A stretch of DNA of 61,594 bases, taken from Schoenoplectus triqueter. Its lineage: Eukaryota > Streptophyta > Magnoliopsida > Poales > Cyperaceae. Location of the stretch: NCBI GenBank assembly GCA_964058805.1, contig CAXKVV010001177.1:1-61594 (forward strand). The letters are read 5' to 3'. A program made the translations under genes and the position numbers. Position 1 is the stretch's first letter. Each line of letters starts with the position of its first letter. The notes under the pieces are model-generated. The model was not told the DNA's origin and made no database searches. It was given only the letters and a program-made list of their open reading frames with translations. This document shows, in pieces, positions 23,612 to 35,938 of this stretch.

Positions 23612-23698
23612 TTACGATTCGTATTTTTGCACTTTCACCGTTATCAGTCTTATATTTAATAATATTAATTTAATAATTATTATTTATAATAAAAACTG
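23612..23698 (-). repeat. Right terminal inverted repeat of the MULE
   Basis: Inverse partner of 4154-4240, ending ATAAAAACTG at 23698 and followed by the second CCGGATTGG. Confidence 0.88.
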
Positions 23699-23707
23699 CC
23701 GGATTGG

Positions 23708-23909
23708 AGAGTCTCCTGCCACCGGAATTCGTGCCACTGATCTAAAAGGTTATATCCAGGGGCAATTTCGTCAGCTTCCGTGCATGCAGACTTATGCATA
23801 GAAAGTCTGGGCTGTGTTTGATTTTTAAAAATATATGTATAATAATATTTTTTTTACTTCGAATTAAAAATATATAATTCAAAACTATATGATTGATTAG
23901 GCTTAATTT

Positions 23910-23944
<35 letters not shown>

Positions 23945-24177
23945 TGTCTATTAATGTTTAAAAATTTAACATCAATTTATATAATGTGTTCAAATATATT
24001 AAAGAGATTGAATCCGCCACTACTCCGCACCCAACTTCCCAGGCTCATAATTCCTCATGTGCTCAGTCCATTTTCTGGTAATTACGATCGATCCTGTTCT
24101 TTCCTTCTATCATCTCCACAAACCGAGACGCATACTTTTGCTTTCCCGTTATTCCTTGGCGTGTGGATTTCTCCATT
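23708..24177. other. Intergenic spacer with AT microsatellite
   Basis: Contains an (AT)n run near 23910-23942. No gene or further element is visible before the hAT-like element at 24186. Confidence 0.5.
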
Positions 24178-24185
24178 CGTTTGCT

Positions 24186-25340
24186 CAGTGGCGGAGGGAG
24201 GGGAGGTACTGGGGGTGCCAAGACCCCCCAATAATTCATAAATTATATTGACAGACCATGATTGCATTTGTTTATTTCATAAAAAAAGTTCGACTGCCCC
24301 CTCTAAGTTCTCAATTGAAATATCGAATGATATAAACCTATCAAATGCTACAGCCCAAATTTCAAAGTTTTATTCTTAAAACATACAAAGCCCATCAGTA
24401 TATAACACAACATAACAGCCCAATTTTAATCAAATTTCTGATACTTAGCACAACAGCCCATCAATATAGTTTCATTAATCTATCGACATTGTACTCTGAT
24501 TTTCTAATTTCTATTAAATTCTTGATGAAGCTTCACAGTCTTTTCGTCATTTCCCTTCTGCTTCTTCGTCTTTCTCAATTTCCATCAAATTTTGGACAGA
24601 AGCTCTGCTCCTCTCCTTTCTGATCACAAGACTGATTCCCTATCATCCTGTCACCTGATCGCCCGTCGCCCATCAGTCTGTCACCTGTCGCCTGGTCGTC
24701 CGTCTCCCGATCACTCGTCGCTCGGTCACCCTGCTGCATCTATCTCTTTGATCAGCCCTTTCCTCCTCAGTCCATAAGTCCATTCATCTCACTGGTGGTG
24801 GTAAGTAGACAACAAGCCAACAATTTTATTTCTAAACTTTAATTATGGTTTGTGTATCCAGTATTCATTTCTGAAATTTGCAATCTCATGGTGGTTCACT
24901 GGTTCGTATATTGCACATTAAGTATAGAATATTGGTTTTAATTTTTTAAATCATTATGTTAGTCTCTTTAATCATTTGTCAAAGTCTGACCGTGAGAGTG
25001 AGAAAGTAAAAGAAAATCAAGTATAATTCTTCCTTTCAAAGTGATCGAATTTATGGTGGTTTCCTTCGAGACTACATGGTGGTCTACATTGAGAAGGAAA
25101 TTACAGAGAAATTTACTTCCGATGAAATTATTAATATTTGTTAGGAAGTCGTAGATCTAAATTGAGATTAGTAGAAATGTAACTTATTTATAACTCAAAT
25201 AGTCTAACATTATCTTTTTAAAAGCAGATAGACAACAATGTAATTTTGATTTACTAATCTAATTAAAATATAATGACTTTTGTATTATATAGTTATTTTT
25301 TTCTTCTTGGCTCTAAGTCACCAAGTTGGCTCTGCCCCTG
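24186..25340. mobile_element. Non-autonomous hAT-like element
   Basis: Begins CAGTGGCGGAGGGAGG and ends TTGGCTCTGCCCCTG, an imperfect inverted repeat of the CAGNGGCGGAG type common in plant hAT elements. A perfect 8-bp duplication CGTTTGCT flanks it (24178-24185 and 25341-25348). The 1,155-bp interior has no transposase; the frames at 24345-24623 and 24592-24777 are low-complexity. Confidence 0.85.
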
Positions 25341-25348
25341 CGTTTGCT

Positions 25349-26288
25349 CAACCCACATTTTCTTTAGTAGGTACGACCGCTTAACCCAAATACTTTTGTT
25401 CTCGGAACTACTTTTTTTTCTGGAATGCTCGTGTTTGACTCGTTAGCTTGACTAATTGAGTAGAATTGGATCATTAATTATTTTTGAGTTAAAAATTTTA
25501 ATTTGAAATTGACTCATTAAGTTAATGAATTAATCGATCTGGTTTGTTAAAACTCATTAAAACTTATTAAATAGTTAAAATATTCATGTGGTATAAATAA
25601 ATTAACGGGCTGGGAAGATAAGACTTAACTGCCAGTAAAATAATTGAAAAGAGTTGGAAAATATCTTGAGTCTTACTGTCAAATTCGCTGTATCGAAGTT
25701 TCTACCTTCACTATCACTATAGAATAAAAAAGGGAAATCATTTTTAAAGGAAAAGTACATTCAGAAAAGTTTAAGTTGAATTTGTTTCCATTTACTATTC
25801 ATCAGGAAAAAAATGTTCTCCCCTTGAATAAACACAGGGGTTAAAAGGAAAAATCACTTGAAGAGAAAAGGAGCTTAAATATATTAAATAATGCGTACAT
25901 GAATTCTTTGTGTTATTATGTTTTGTTCATTAACTCTATTGTTTTATTAATCTAAGATCCTGAATTATTATCTTACGATTTTTTTTTGGCCGAATAATGA
26001 TTTTGTATATTTGATCGAGTAATTTCTTGTGACGGCAAACATAAATTCTATTACAACAAACGTAAGAATAATAAATTAACAATGAAGATAATAACGATAG
26101 GCGTAATTTTTTATGGATAATGTGTAATAAAAGAATAAATTGCAGATCGAGTTTAAATTATTAGGATCATTTATATAACCTTAAAACTGATAATTTAATT
26201 TGACCCAATTGAAAGCTAGTCTAACAAAAACGGTTCAATCCAAATAATATAAAAATGGAACCGTAATAAGATGTTAATAATTTAATAA
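25349..26288. other. Intergenic DNA with a partial CTCGTT-type repeat
   Basis: The part at 25430-25620 (CTCGTTAGCTTGACTAATTGAG and similar) resembles segments at 54985-55390 and 57120-57650 and is probably a truncated family member. Nothing else is recognisable. Confidence 0.4.
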
Positions 26289-26291
26289 GCT

Positions 26292-27455
26292 CACTACCAC
26301 AAAAAATATTTTAGAACCGGTTATATAAAGGATTTAGCACCGGTTATACAACCGGTTCTAAAATTATGCGGTGCTAAATATTTTCAAATAACCGGTACTA
26401 AAATAACCTTTAAATGTTTTCAACTAGGAGGTGCTAAATGGGGCATTTAAATCCGATTATTTCAAATAACGATTCTAAATTCTAACCTTTAGAACCGGTT
26501 ATTTTAAAATAACCGGTTCTAAACTCTAACTTTTAGAACCAGTTATTTCAAATAATCGGTTCTAAACTCTTCTTTCTAATCAACAGTTTGCTTTAATTTA
26601 ATTCTTTCTAATCAGTCGTTTATAGCTGTTTCTAACTGTTTACAACATAAACCATTATTTACATTTTGTTATTTTATTTTTTGAATTGATTTCTTTAAAT
26701 TTTGATTAAATAATTTAATTTCACCATTAACTAATAAAGTATATTTCATTAACAAAATAATTATATATAATTTACATATTAAAGAAAATCTGAGAAATTT
26801 TCTATCTTTACAATTTCTAAAGAAAAAATAAAAAAAACTAAACTAAAAACTTCAAATAAACATCAAATTAATTTTTGAGATTCAAGACGAGTTTCAAATC
26901 TGTCTTTCTTTTTTTCTTTCTACAAGACGACATTTACTCTTTTTCTTTCTCTCTCTCAATATCTCTTTTATATATGAAATATGATGATGAAAATTGATAA
27001 TCTGTGAGATTTAGATTTTTGAATTTTGGTTTTTAGATCGTCGGATAAGTATGAACTAACGGTTAGATTAAAAAACATAACAATCCGTGGGAGCAAAAAA
27101 CTAAAATTCTATTGGTTGATGCAAAATTTTTTTTAGAGCCGGTTTTATTAAAAAACGATTCTAATTCATAAAATTGAATTAGAACCGGTTTTTATTAAAA
27201 AGCTTCATAAAATTAAATTAGAACCATTTTTTATAAAAAGCGGTTCTAATTCAATTTTATGAATTAGAACCGGTTTTAATAAAAACTGGTTTTAATTAAT
27301 ATAAATTAGATTAATATCTAAAATTTAATTTTTAATCTAATTCTTTGACGTTAATTAATATGAATTAGATTTTTAATCAAAGAATTTTTATATTAATATG
27401 ATGTCAGAGAATTTTATATATTATCATAAATTTTATAAAGAATTTTCTGGTAGTG
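26292..27455. mobile_element. Small CACTA-like element with AGAACCGGTT subterminal motifs
   Basis: Starts CACTACCACAAAAAATA and ends TTTTCTGGTAGTG, matching the CACTA terminal pattern. Both ends carry many direct and inverted copies of TTTAGAACCGGTTATTT or close variants (26310-26560 and 27130-27290), typical of CACTA subterminal repeats. Flanking triplets are GCT and GTT, a 2 of 3 match. There is no transposase, so it is a non-autonomous deletion derivative. Confidence 0.65.
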
Positions 27456-30300
27456 GTTGCTCTGCTGGAAAAAAGTTAATGTATAGTTTAATTGATATCC
27501 TTTTAAATATAACGGTTAAAATTAAAGATTTACAGATGTACCAAATTTTTTGTTGTACACCAGACTTCCTCTACAAAATATACCATTCATACTGAAAATC
27601 AACTTGCTGAAGAAGTATTCGAAGAATGGAAATCGCTATACTAAGGATACCAAAGTTTTTATTGCATTGCTGTTTTTCTTTACTTCTTTTTTTCCTTCTC
27701 TTTGTTTTAATCTTTAGGTTATAACTATATCTTAAATCTGTCGAGACAATATTTACTTTTTTCAGTTAAATTTTTACTTATTTTTTTCCCTTTTTTTTGT
27801 TCCTTCCAGTTTGTATTTTTCATATTTTTGTTTAAAGATTGTTTTGCAACTTCTCTTAAGTTTTAACAAAAATATTTAAATAGCGGTTTTATCTGTATTT
27901 TCTTACCATAAAAAATGTGCATTTTACTTGCATTCAACAACAACAAAAATTAAAACGAGACTGCGGTTTAGCATAAAAAGACAAAGGCAAAAGAATACAT
28001 GTGCAAACATAAAAAAAAAAGATGGGCTAAGAACAGCAAACATTTTGTACGCGACTTGACGAATTTACCAGGAAATATAACAAGTAAATCAACGAGCTGC
28101 GGAGACCAACAAGGTGATGCAATTGACTCTGACTAATAAATAAATAAATGGTAATTAGCTATTAAATTGCCTGTACCAACTCTCAAAGTTTCTCCCATAT
28201 TTTTATAAGAAGAATCTCCAAATTTCTACTTTCATTGGGGGTTAAAAGAAAAATAACTTCAAGAAAAAAAGTATAAGGGTTAAAGAAAAAAAAATAATCC
28301 CCTTGAATATAGAAAAATTGAAGTTGAATTTGAGATCATCAGACTTAATTAAAGAAAGAAAGCAAAGTAAAACCAACAACCTATTTCGAGTTTTCTACCA
28401 ATTCCTCAAAACAATGCTCCCCTTCACTAAATATATGGGTTAAAGAAAGAAAGAAAAAATAAAAAAATAAAAAAAAAATTTAGAAAGAAAAGTTGAAATT
28501 GAATCGATGATCTTGTATCAATTAAATAAATATGATATTAGAAGTGGAAAATTTTGATTCAATCTGATAAAATCATCTAATTCGTTTCAAATTTGTTATG
28601 ATCTAAATTTCAAAATGATTTGACATTAAATGATCTAATATCCAATCCGATCTGAAAATACGATTCAAAATTTAAAATGATCTAACACTATATAATTTGA
28701 TACCTTACTTGATCTGATCAGACGCGATAATCTTACTGATTAACCCGACTTGATTCGAACCAAAATTAAATCCACCCAACCAACCCACCTCCATCAAATA
28801 TAAAAGTAGCAACCTTTTTTTAAAAATTTACGGAGCCAGATGCTTAAATTGACATAGGAAGTTGGTTGATAATTAGCAATAGCAAATTAATATATTTCTC
28901 AACTGTAAATATTTACGTACAAGACAAGCTGAACATTAATGATCGTGGAGGACGGACTCGCCACGGATCATAGATCAGAGCACACGCGCTACGAAGCAGA
29001 TTTAAGAAGTTGCGGGGATTAATATCCACACTTTTAAAAACAAACTCAAAAGAAACAATAATAATTAAATAATTAAAAGAAACAATAATAAAAAAATAAT
29101 TAAAAGAAACAATAAATTTAACATAAAATTGTCATTTTTAAGCTACATAATTGTATTATTACAAAATACATTATTTTACCATAAAAATCCTTTGTTTTGA
29201 TATTTATCTCTCTATCTACCACAAAAAATACAAAAAAAAGTAAATGATTCATATAATGCAATCAATAATTCTTTGCAGATTTTCATAGTTTAAAATTGTT
29301 GCATAATTGTCTCATTAAAAACTATCACATCCTTTTTATATAGATAGCCAAATTATTGTTCATCCATTTATCTTCTCATTCAATTCCTTACATGAACTTT
29401 AATAAAAAAATTAAAAAAATATTCAATAATGGAGAGGAATTTATTTTAATCATAAAGAGAAATTTAAGCAATAATATGCTTTAAGCAGGGTCGATTGAGT
29501 CATAAAACAAAGCTAGTACTAGTATAATTTAGTTCCGGAAAAATTATCCTCAATTTAATGAAAATTTTTGTTCAAAATAAAAATTGCCCTCGTGCCTCAC
29601 CTGGGAACAATAAAGTTGGTACTTGATACCACAAATTTAGTCTCAATTGAAGCAGAGTCAATTGAATAAGATAAGTTGGTCCCAATAAATAGGACTGTGT
29701 AGTCAGTGGGTTGGGTCCAAACTAAAAAATAATTATCTATTATTTTATTATTTCAAATTTAATAATATATTTTTTGCTTATAATTTTTTTCCAACTGTGC
29801 TTATTATTAGTATGTATTTTCTATATTTTTTATAACTATTCCCCAACAATCTAAAAGAAATGACAAAAAAAAATATATGTATCAAAACTAACTATTGGCA
29901 ATAACTTTTATATATGAGAATAACTAATGAAGTACTGAGAGTAGTGCTAAATAAAAAAAAATGAGGACATCATTTCACGAAATATTTGACGAAAATCGTG
30001 GGTTCTATAATAAATTTTTATTTTTGTTTGTATGGATTTGGTATGAAATTATCAACTCTTGATTGGACAATGGAGACAAAACATATGAGAAGATAATTGT
30101 GATAGAAATTAAACGATAACAAGAAAGTGTATGATTATACTTTATATGAGTATCTCCTGGTTAAAGCTTTTTTCAATAAAGTCCACGCACAAACGCTTAG
30201 AAGAATAAAATCAAGTCTAGGCCCAACAACCCATAATATATAAAGTAGACTAAATTAAGGGATAAAAATCACGCGTTAAGAACATTTTTATGAATTTAAG
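27456..30300. other. AT-rich intergenic DNA
   Basis: No coding content is recognised. The stretch at 28560-28780 is a degenerate copy of the GATCTGATATCCGATC-type repeats (see 46459-47671). The remainder is AT-rich with A and T runs. Confidence 0.45.
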
Positions 30301-30489
30301 CCCAGGCACGTGTCTCAACTTCCCCTTAAACAGCTCTACCACTATTCAAAGAAGCACTGACTTTCATTACTTTCTGAAAACAAAATTTACAAACTTAACT
30401 TCAAACATATAAGTCATAAGACATATACTACAACCAAAAATACAACCAGATAAAAAAACAGTCATGTTATTAATAAAAAAATAAGTATT

Positions 30490-31222
30490 GAGAGCTACTC
30501 CAGGAGATCCTCATTGCTGAGCTGCATTGCGTCTTGGACTTCAAATGTGCTGTTATTTTTGAAGAAGAATAGAGCTATGTTATCAATTCAAAAAATATAG
30601 AAAAAAATTCTAAAAATAGAAAAAAGTTTATAGATATATTACTTTACTTATAGATTGATAGCCTATTTAAATTCCATTAATATTTGATAATTCATCAAAG
30701 ATCGTTAATTTGAAACTGTTATAAATATTAATGAAAAATCGTTAACTTTGATTATCTTTGATGAATTATCAAATGTTAATGAAATTATATAAAATTTGAT
30801 AGATTATCAATCTATAAGTAAAATAACATATTTATAAAAAAAAATTTACTTTTAAAATTTTTTCTAGTTTTTTTTAAAATTGATAACGATATCTATTCTT
30901 GTCCAACAATAAGAGGAGATTTGGAGCCATTGCGTCTTGGCCCTCCGAGTTAAAGACCAGCTTCAGCTGCTCAGTCATACCAGCATTATCAACTGGTGCA
31001 GCGATACCTGCAGGAGCAGCAGCAGGAGGACACATAGCCCCCTAATATAATACGAGAGTCTTTTGTCCCATGCCGACTAGAAGCTCTACCAGCAACAGTA
31101 ACTGAAGCAGAGGACACCCTACCCCCTGCATAACAGGAGAGTCTCCCATCCCTTACCGACCAGAAGCTCGACCAACAATCGCTGGTACTGTAGCACACAG
31201 TAGCAGCCCGTGGAAAAGACAA
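30490..31222 (-). pseudogene. Decayed unidentified gene fragment, split by a MITE
   Basis: GC content is higher than in the surroundings, and on the minus strand short coding-like pieces appear in differing frames. One reads VDNAGMTEQLKLVFNSEGQD followed by AMAPNLLLLLD. Another, past the MITE, reads VQDAMQLSNEDLLE and then a stop. The two share QDAM and flanking bases, so a segment may be duplicated. Further upstream, GRASSRHGTKDS and GRASGR-GMGDS (with a stop between) are imperfect repeats of about 75 bp (31030-31190). The minus-strand frame 31222-30989 covers part of this. I do not recognise the family; it may be a degenerate host gene or a transposon fragment. Confidence 0.3.
30565..30900. 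mobile_element. Foldback MITE
   Basis: Inverted arms of about 110 bp: AAGAATAGA...GTTATCAATT at the left and its inverse at 30881-30900, with CTTATAGATTGATAG inverted at 30650-30665 and 30805-30825. The core resembles the element at 50854-51171 (CTTTTAGATTGATGG), so the two belong to one family. It interrupts the decayed locus at 30490-31222. Confidence 0.65.
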
Positions 31223-32505
31223 TATATTAACAATAACTGACCCTGTCCAAAAGTTAAAGAGATGAATAATAGAAAAATTTTAAGTGTTAGCTGATACTGA
31301 ACCCAAATTAGAACCCGAAGGCCTGAAGATTAGCTGGTTCCTTGTAGACTAAATAATCCAGTATTACAGCAGCTAACATAGAGACCTAAAAATGCATATC
31401 TTTAAGAGGCAATTTAAGACGGTTGCCAAAATTGCTGAATAGAAGTTAAATTGAACACAACGCATGAAGGATGTACTTGGAGTGATTAAACCCCAAAGAG
31501 GAGCTGACTGAACGTCTGCACTATTTTAAAAGAAAAGTTTGTCATGTGGTGTATAGAGAAGTGGCAATCAGGGTGATGTTGGATTTGGGTCAGTCCGCAT
31601 CGTGTTAGTTTAACTCGGGTCAAGTTCGGGTTTAGCTCGGGTCAATTCGGATCTGTCAGGTCTTGACGGAGCGAGCAGGCTGATTGAAATTATGTCATTT
31701 AGAAGTGACAATTTCCGATCGAGACGGGTTCAGATCGAATTTATTTGATCAGAGAAGTTTATTGAATTATAGATTGGGTTGAATCAGGTCATTGAATAAT
31801 AAATTGGGTTGAATCAAGTCAAATCGGGTTTCAAATTATTTAGTGCTAGTTTATTTTGAATCTCCGATCAATTTAGGTTAAATTGGAGTCGATTAGTTTA
31901 ACTTTCTAAATTTAAATTTGATCATGTTGGATTCAAATTATAATGGGTCGGACAAACGAAACTAAGAATTTGATTCCCTATGAGCATCTTCCACCCTTGA
32001 TAAAATAGCAAAATCATTTTTTTGTACCAGCTCGTTCTACAATTTCTGGAAATCCCTTAAAAATGAACAGATTTGTCGGTTCAATTAGATTTTGCCACCA
32101 CTAATTGTGTTTTTAGACAAATAAATATAAGCATGTTGTACTCGATTCTCATGTTTTTTTATGAAAATATTAAGACAAAACTCTCATATCTTTTGTATTC
32201 TCAAAAAGGGGAAAAACAAATTCTCTTGTATCTTTTTTTAAGAAAAAATTACTTGTATATTGCCCTTTATAGTTTAAAAATCCCTTTATTGCTCATATAA
32301 ATCACATTATTGTTTAATGCATGAACTTTACTTATATATGTGATGAAATATGTTGTCCGGGATGAAGAGGGTCCTACACTTCAAAATCTGACGATAATTT
32401 TTCAATTTAATACGATAGTACTCCCTCTTTTCGATATTTTTAGACTATCCGACTTGAAGAGTTGATTTCCATCGTGAAGAGGTGCAAAATTTCTTCCCTT
32501 ATATA
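31223..32505. other. Intergenic DNA with a partial TCGGGT-type repeat
   Basis: From about 31558 (AGTGGCAATCAGGG) to 31960 the sequence is rich in ACTCGGGTCAAGTTCGGG motifs, inverse to the GACCCGA repeats of 46.5-47.7 kb; only one end resembles the family terminus. No gene is seen in the remainder. Confidence 0.4.
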
Positions 32506-32827
32506 TGTAAGATTTTCTATGCTTGTGAGTTAAGTGTGATGAATAATTTCTATTATTCTAATATTGAGATAATTGTACAGTGCCTTTTATATGTGGCACT
32601 CTCAACGGAAAAGAAAGGAAAAATTAACAGTAATAAATGTTATCGTTATACTAAACCTTATAACTGCATATACACTTTGTTGCCTATACAAAAGAAAATA
32701 TGCAACTATTTTCTACTTAATTAAATAGAAAGGTTGGATGACATGTTTTCTAACTAGCCAATGATGAAAATAATCTCACGGGTCTGAGGCTAGTTAATTA
32801 TAACTCTAATCACTTCCATTTCTAACA
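32506..32827 (-). repeat. 3' LTR of the Copia element
   Basis: 322 bp; on the minus strand it runs from TGTTAGAAATGG to ATCTTACA. It differs from its partner by scattered substitutions and small indels, so the insertion is clearly older than the LARD. Confidence 0.92.
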
Positions 32828-32849
32828 CTCCTCCTCAAGTTAGGATTGT

Positions 32850-34330
32850 ATAAATTATATAATCCTATATATCTTGCATGAAATTGCCTCAAACGCCTTG
32901 ATGCTTAATCCCTTTGTGAAGATGTTGGCCAATTGGTCCTCGCTCTTGACAAATGGGGTTTCAATATCCTTTGATTGTACTTTTTATCTAATAAAATGGC
33001 AATCAACTTCGATGTATTTAGTGCGCTCATGAAAAACGGGATTAGTCGTAATGTACCTTGCCGATTGATTATCGCAAAACATCTTCATTGGTTGTTCGGT
33101 CTTTATGTTCAAATCGGCTACTACTTGCTTAATCCATGTTAATTCACTTACGATGGATGCCATTGCCCACTTCCACGCTCGATCGAGCCACGACATTTGG
33201 CTTCTTGTTTTTTCATGTGACCAAGTTTCCGTCCACAAATACACAAAAGTCGGTAGTTGATTTTCTATCAAAGATTCATGCCCAATCTGCGTCAGAATAG
33301 CCACATATAGCATTAGTATTATTTATTTTCATCCAAATTCCCTTTTAAATATCTCAATATCCTAATCAATGACATCTAAATGCAGTGTTCTTGGTGAATG
33401 CATAAACTTACTTATTTGGCTTATAACAAATGACATATCCAGTCGAGTAACGGTTAAATAGATTAATTTCCCTATGAGCCTTTGAAAGTGGTATACATCT
33501 TCCAAGGGCTCATCATCCTCGGTATTTAATTTAATATTTGAGTCAATTGGGGTCGATGCCGGTTTACACCCTAACTTTTTGATTTCTTAGAGTAAATCAA
33601 GCGCATATTTTTTTTGAGATATAAATAGCCCGTTTTGAGAGTGAGTTATTTCTATCCCAAGAAAATATTTTAATTTGCTTAGATCCTTTATATCAAACTT
33701 TTGCTTGAGGTCTTGCTTTAAACAATTAATTTCCATTTGGTTATCACCGGTTACGATCAAGTTTAGACTAATACTACGTTTAGACAATTAGAATTGTGCT
33801 TGGTAAATAACGATGAATCGGCACCGCTAATTTTAAAATTACAAGAAGTTAAAAAATGACTAAACTTGTCATACCATGAAATTGAAGATTGCTTAAGCCC
33901 ATAAATTAATTTCTTTAACCTACAAACAAGGTTAGGATTTTTTTCTTTTTTGTGGCCCGATGGAAGGTTCATATAAACCTCTTCTTCAAGTGTTCCTTGA
34001 AGGAAAGCATTTTTCACATTCATTTGGTGAAGGTTCCAACCATTATTCATCACAATTGATAATAAAATCCTTACGGTGTTCATTGTTACGACCGGTATAA
34101 AGATATCATGGTAATCGATACCATAAGTTTGGGTGTACCTTTTGGCAAATAATCTAGCCTTGTATCGTTTTATCATACCATCACTGTGATATTTAATCTT
34201 ATATACTCATCTACAACCAACCGCTTTCTTATTTTTTCGTAGCAAATATATCTCCCATGTTTGGTTCTTTTCTAAAGCATGGAGCTCCTCATCCATTATT
34301 TTACACCATTTTAGGTCAAGTTTTGCTATC
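32850..34330 (-). pseudogene. Copia reverse transcriptase and RNase H, broken
   Basis: From high to low coordinates: the RT start with WEIYLLRKNKKAVGCR and YKARLFAKRYTQTYGIDY, then NAFLQGTLEEEVYMNLPSG and LIYGLKQSSISWYDKFSHF (frame 34176-33763). A frameshift leads to FDIKDLSKLKYFLGIEI (frame 33787-33587), then a stop, and decayed ASTPIDSN and RLIGKLIYLT motifs. RNase H follows as FCDNQSARYITTNPVFHERT and KYIEVDCHFIR (33313-32984), then a short C-terminal tail before the polypurine tract. The motifs and their order identify Ty1/Copia. At least one frameshift and several stops make the product non-functional. Confidence 0.9.
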
Positions 34331-34689
34331 TCAAAAGACTTTGGTTATTCAGTTTGTGATAGGAAATTTAAGAACGCATAATGATCGTGGGTAATTTTAT
34401 TATAAAAAATATAATCTTGAATTGGATATTGTACCGAATACGTGACAAAGTCCCTTAGTCTCGTTTAAGGATGAATTTATCGATTTGACCTTCATAGTGG
34501 TACGTCTTCTTCTTGAGTTTCGTCCATACTCTCATCTTCTTCGGCTTCTTCATGTGATGATTCACGATCTCCATTTTCTTGATCCCCTACATGATTTTCT
34601 ACAAATACCTCTTTCCTTTCTTGGTTAATAGCACAAGGTAAAATAAAATCATTTGAAGGATGATAATCATCATGCTTTTCCTCTATTTA

Positions 34690-35110
34690 TTTAAAAAAAG
34701 GTTCTTTTTCAAGAAAGAAAATATTTCTTGAAATATGGAGTTTTTTATTTTTCACATCATAGCACTTATATCTCTTTTTTGAGTAGAGTATCCCAAAAAA
34801 TGGTTTTTATAAGTAAAATCTAATTTATCTAACCTATTTTTATAAACAAAACATGTGCAACCAAATACTTATAAGTGATCCAAATTAATTTTTCTATGAT
34901 AGACAACTTCAAGTGGGCTTTTAAAACTCAATGTAACACTATGTAATCTATTAATTAGATAGGCCGCGGTGAGGACGGTTTCCGACTAAAAAATCCTAGG
35001 AACGTTGTTTTGAAATAAGAGAGTTCTGGTCATTTCAAGCAAGTGACGATTTTTTCTCTCGGATACTCCATTTTGTTGTGGTGTGTAAACACACATAGTT
35101 TGATGGATGA
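34690..35110 (-). pseudogene. Copia integrase C-terminal fragment
   Basis: YTPQQNGVSERKNRHLLEMT, the conserved end of the integrase core, is encoded near 35090-35035. AAYLINRLHSVTLSFKSP and LGYSTQKRYKCYDVKNKKLH follow. Stops interrupt it. The DDE residues upstream of PQQNG and the zinc-binding N-terminus are absent because of the internal deletion between about 35110 and 35355. Confidence 0.85.
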
Positions 35111-35354
35111 TACTCTTTGAGTTAGTAAATTTGGAAAAGTTTTGGTTAATTAATTTGGGTACTGTCTTGGTTTCTTGTGAAATTTGCGTGATTTCTCTTT
35201 TGAGTTGGTAAATCTAAGAATGATTATTTTTGTTGCTAAATTGGTTCTCAATGGCTTGCCATAGCTCTAAAGTTGTCTCACAATAAAAGGTTTCTGATAA
35301 TTGAGGTTGTAATGAATTAGAAATGAGGGTCATTGCTTGACTATCCACCATGTC

Positions 35355-35600
35355 TCATTCATCTTGAGCTCCCACTCGTTCGTTTGGTCTTACTCTACTC
35401 CCATTTACATATCCGAGTAGTCTTTTGCCTTTAAGGGTTACCTTGGCTGTCTTTTCCCATGGAATGTAGTTTTTGCCATTTAGAGGAATGTTGGTCAATT
35501 TTTGTGAAGAGTTGAAATCTGTGTTTGGCCTTAGAGCTATGGATATTTGAGTTACTTGGTTTTGATTTGGATTTGGGAAGGAGAATATTTCTTCTGTCAT
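35355..35600 (-). pseudogene. Copia gag N-terminal fragment
   Basis: The frame starts MTEEIFSFPNPNQNQ, continues LNGKNYIPWEKTAKVTLKGK and LLGYVNGSRVRP, then stops. NGKNYxxWxxxxxxxLxGxxxLGYVNG is the start of Copia gag (UBN2 type). Only 81 codons are left of a protein that normally has several hundred; sequence beyond it joins integrase through a deletion. Confidence 0.82.
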
Positions 35601-35938
35601 TTTGGCTATAATTCAGTGTTTTTGGTGCTTTGGTGTTATACTGGTATGAACAGATACAACTTGCTTGCCTTTTTTTTGGTATTTTGCTGGCTTTTATATG
35701 GGCAGTTGTTGCTGCTTTGGCTTTGCCTGTTTTGATATTGGCAGTTGTTGTTGCTCAATTATGTTGCTTTGGTCTTTCTAACTATGTGCTGGTGCTGGTA
35801 CAGGGCTCCTCACCAGGGTTACAGCTCTGTATCAGTCTCTTGTACAGTTGGTCTTGATGGTTGTTATGGAATAGAGTTACTAGTAATACCAGTTAACTGT
35901 TTGCGGAAATTAGGAATTTTAATTCTGCTCTGATACCA

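Larger units (their letters stand above)
4154..23698. mobile_element. Two-gene Mutator-like element (MULE) carrying transposase and PMD genes
   Basis: The ends are CAGTTTTTATTATAAATAAT at 4154 and its inverse ending at 23698. About 25 bp are identical, and weaker similarity continues for about 87 bp to GC-rich palindromes on both sides. The flanks are a perfect 9-bp duplication CCGGATTGG (4145-4153 and 23699-23707), the Mutator signature. Inside are a plus-strand MuDR-type transposase (4479 to about 7640) and a convergent minus-strand PMD gene (22187 to 7851). An LTR retrotransposon (10233-21735) fills intron 2 of the PMD gene; without it and one ACTAT the element would be about 8.04 kb. Both genes carry disabling mutations, so this copy is probably non-autonomous, though the intact ends and duplication indicate a fairly recent insertion. 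Confidence 0.93.

Noticed and set aside
23313..23801. Several overlapping frames rich in Ser/Leu/Phe or Arg/Glu/Lys
   Set aside because: They are translations of the CT/GA tract and the palindromes at the MULE right end.
35547..35933. Leu/Val/Trp-rich plus-strand frames resembling a membrane protein
   Set aside because: They lie antisense to the Copia 5' leader and gag start and have no counterpart elsewhere.
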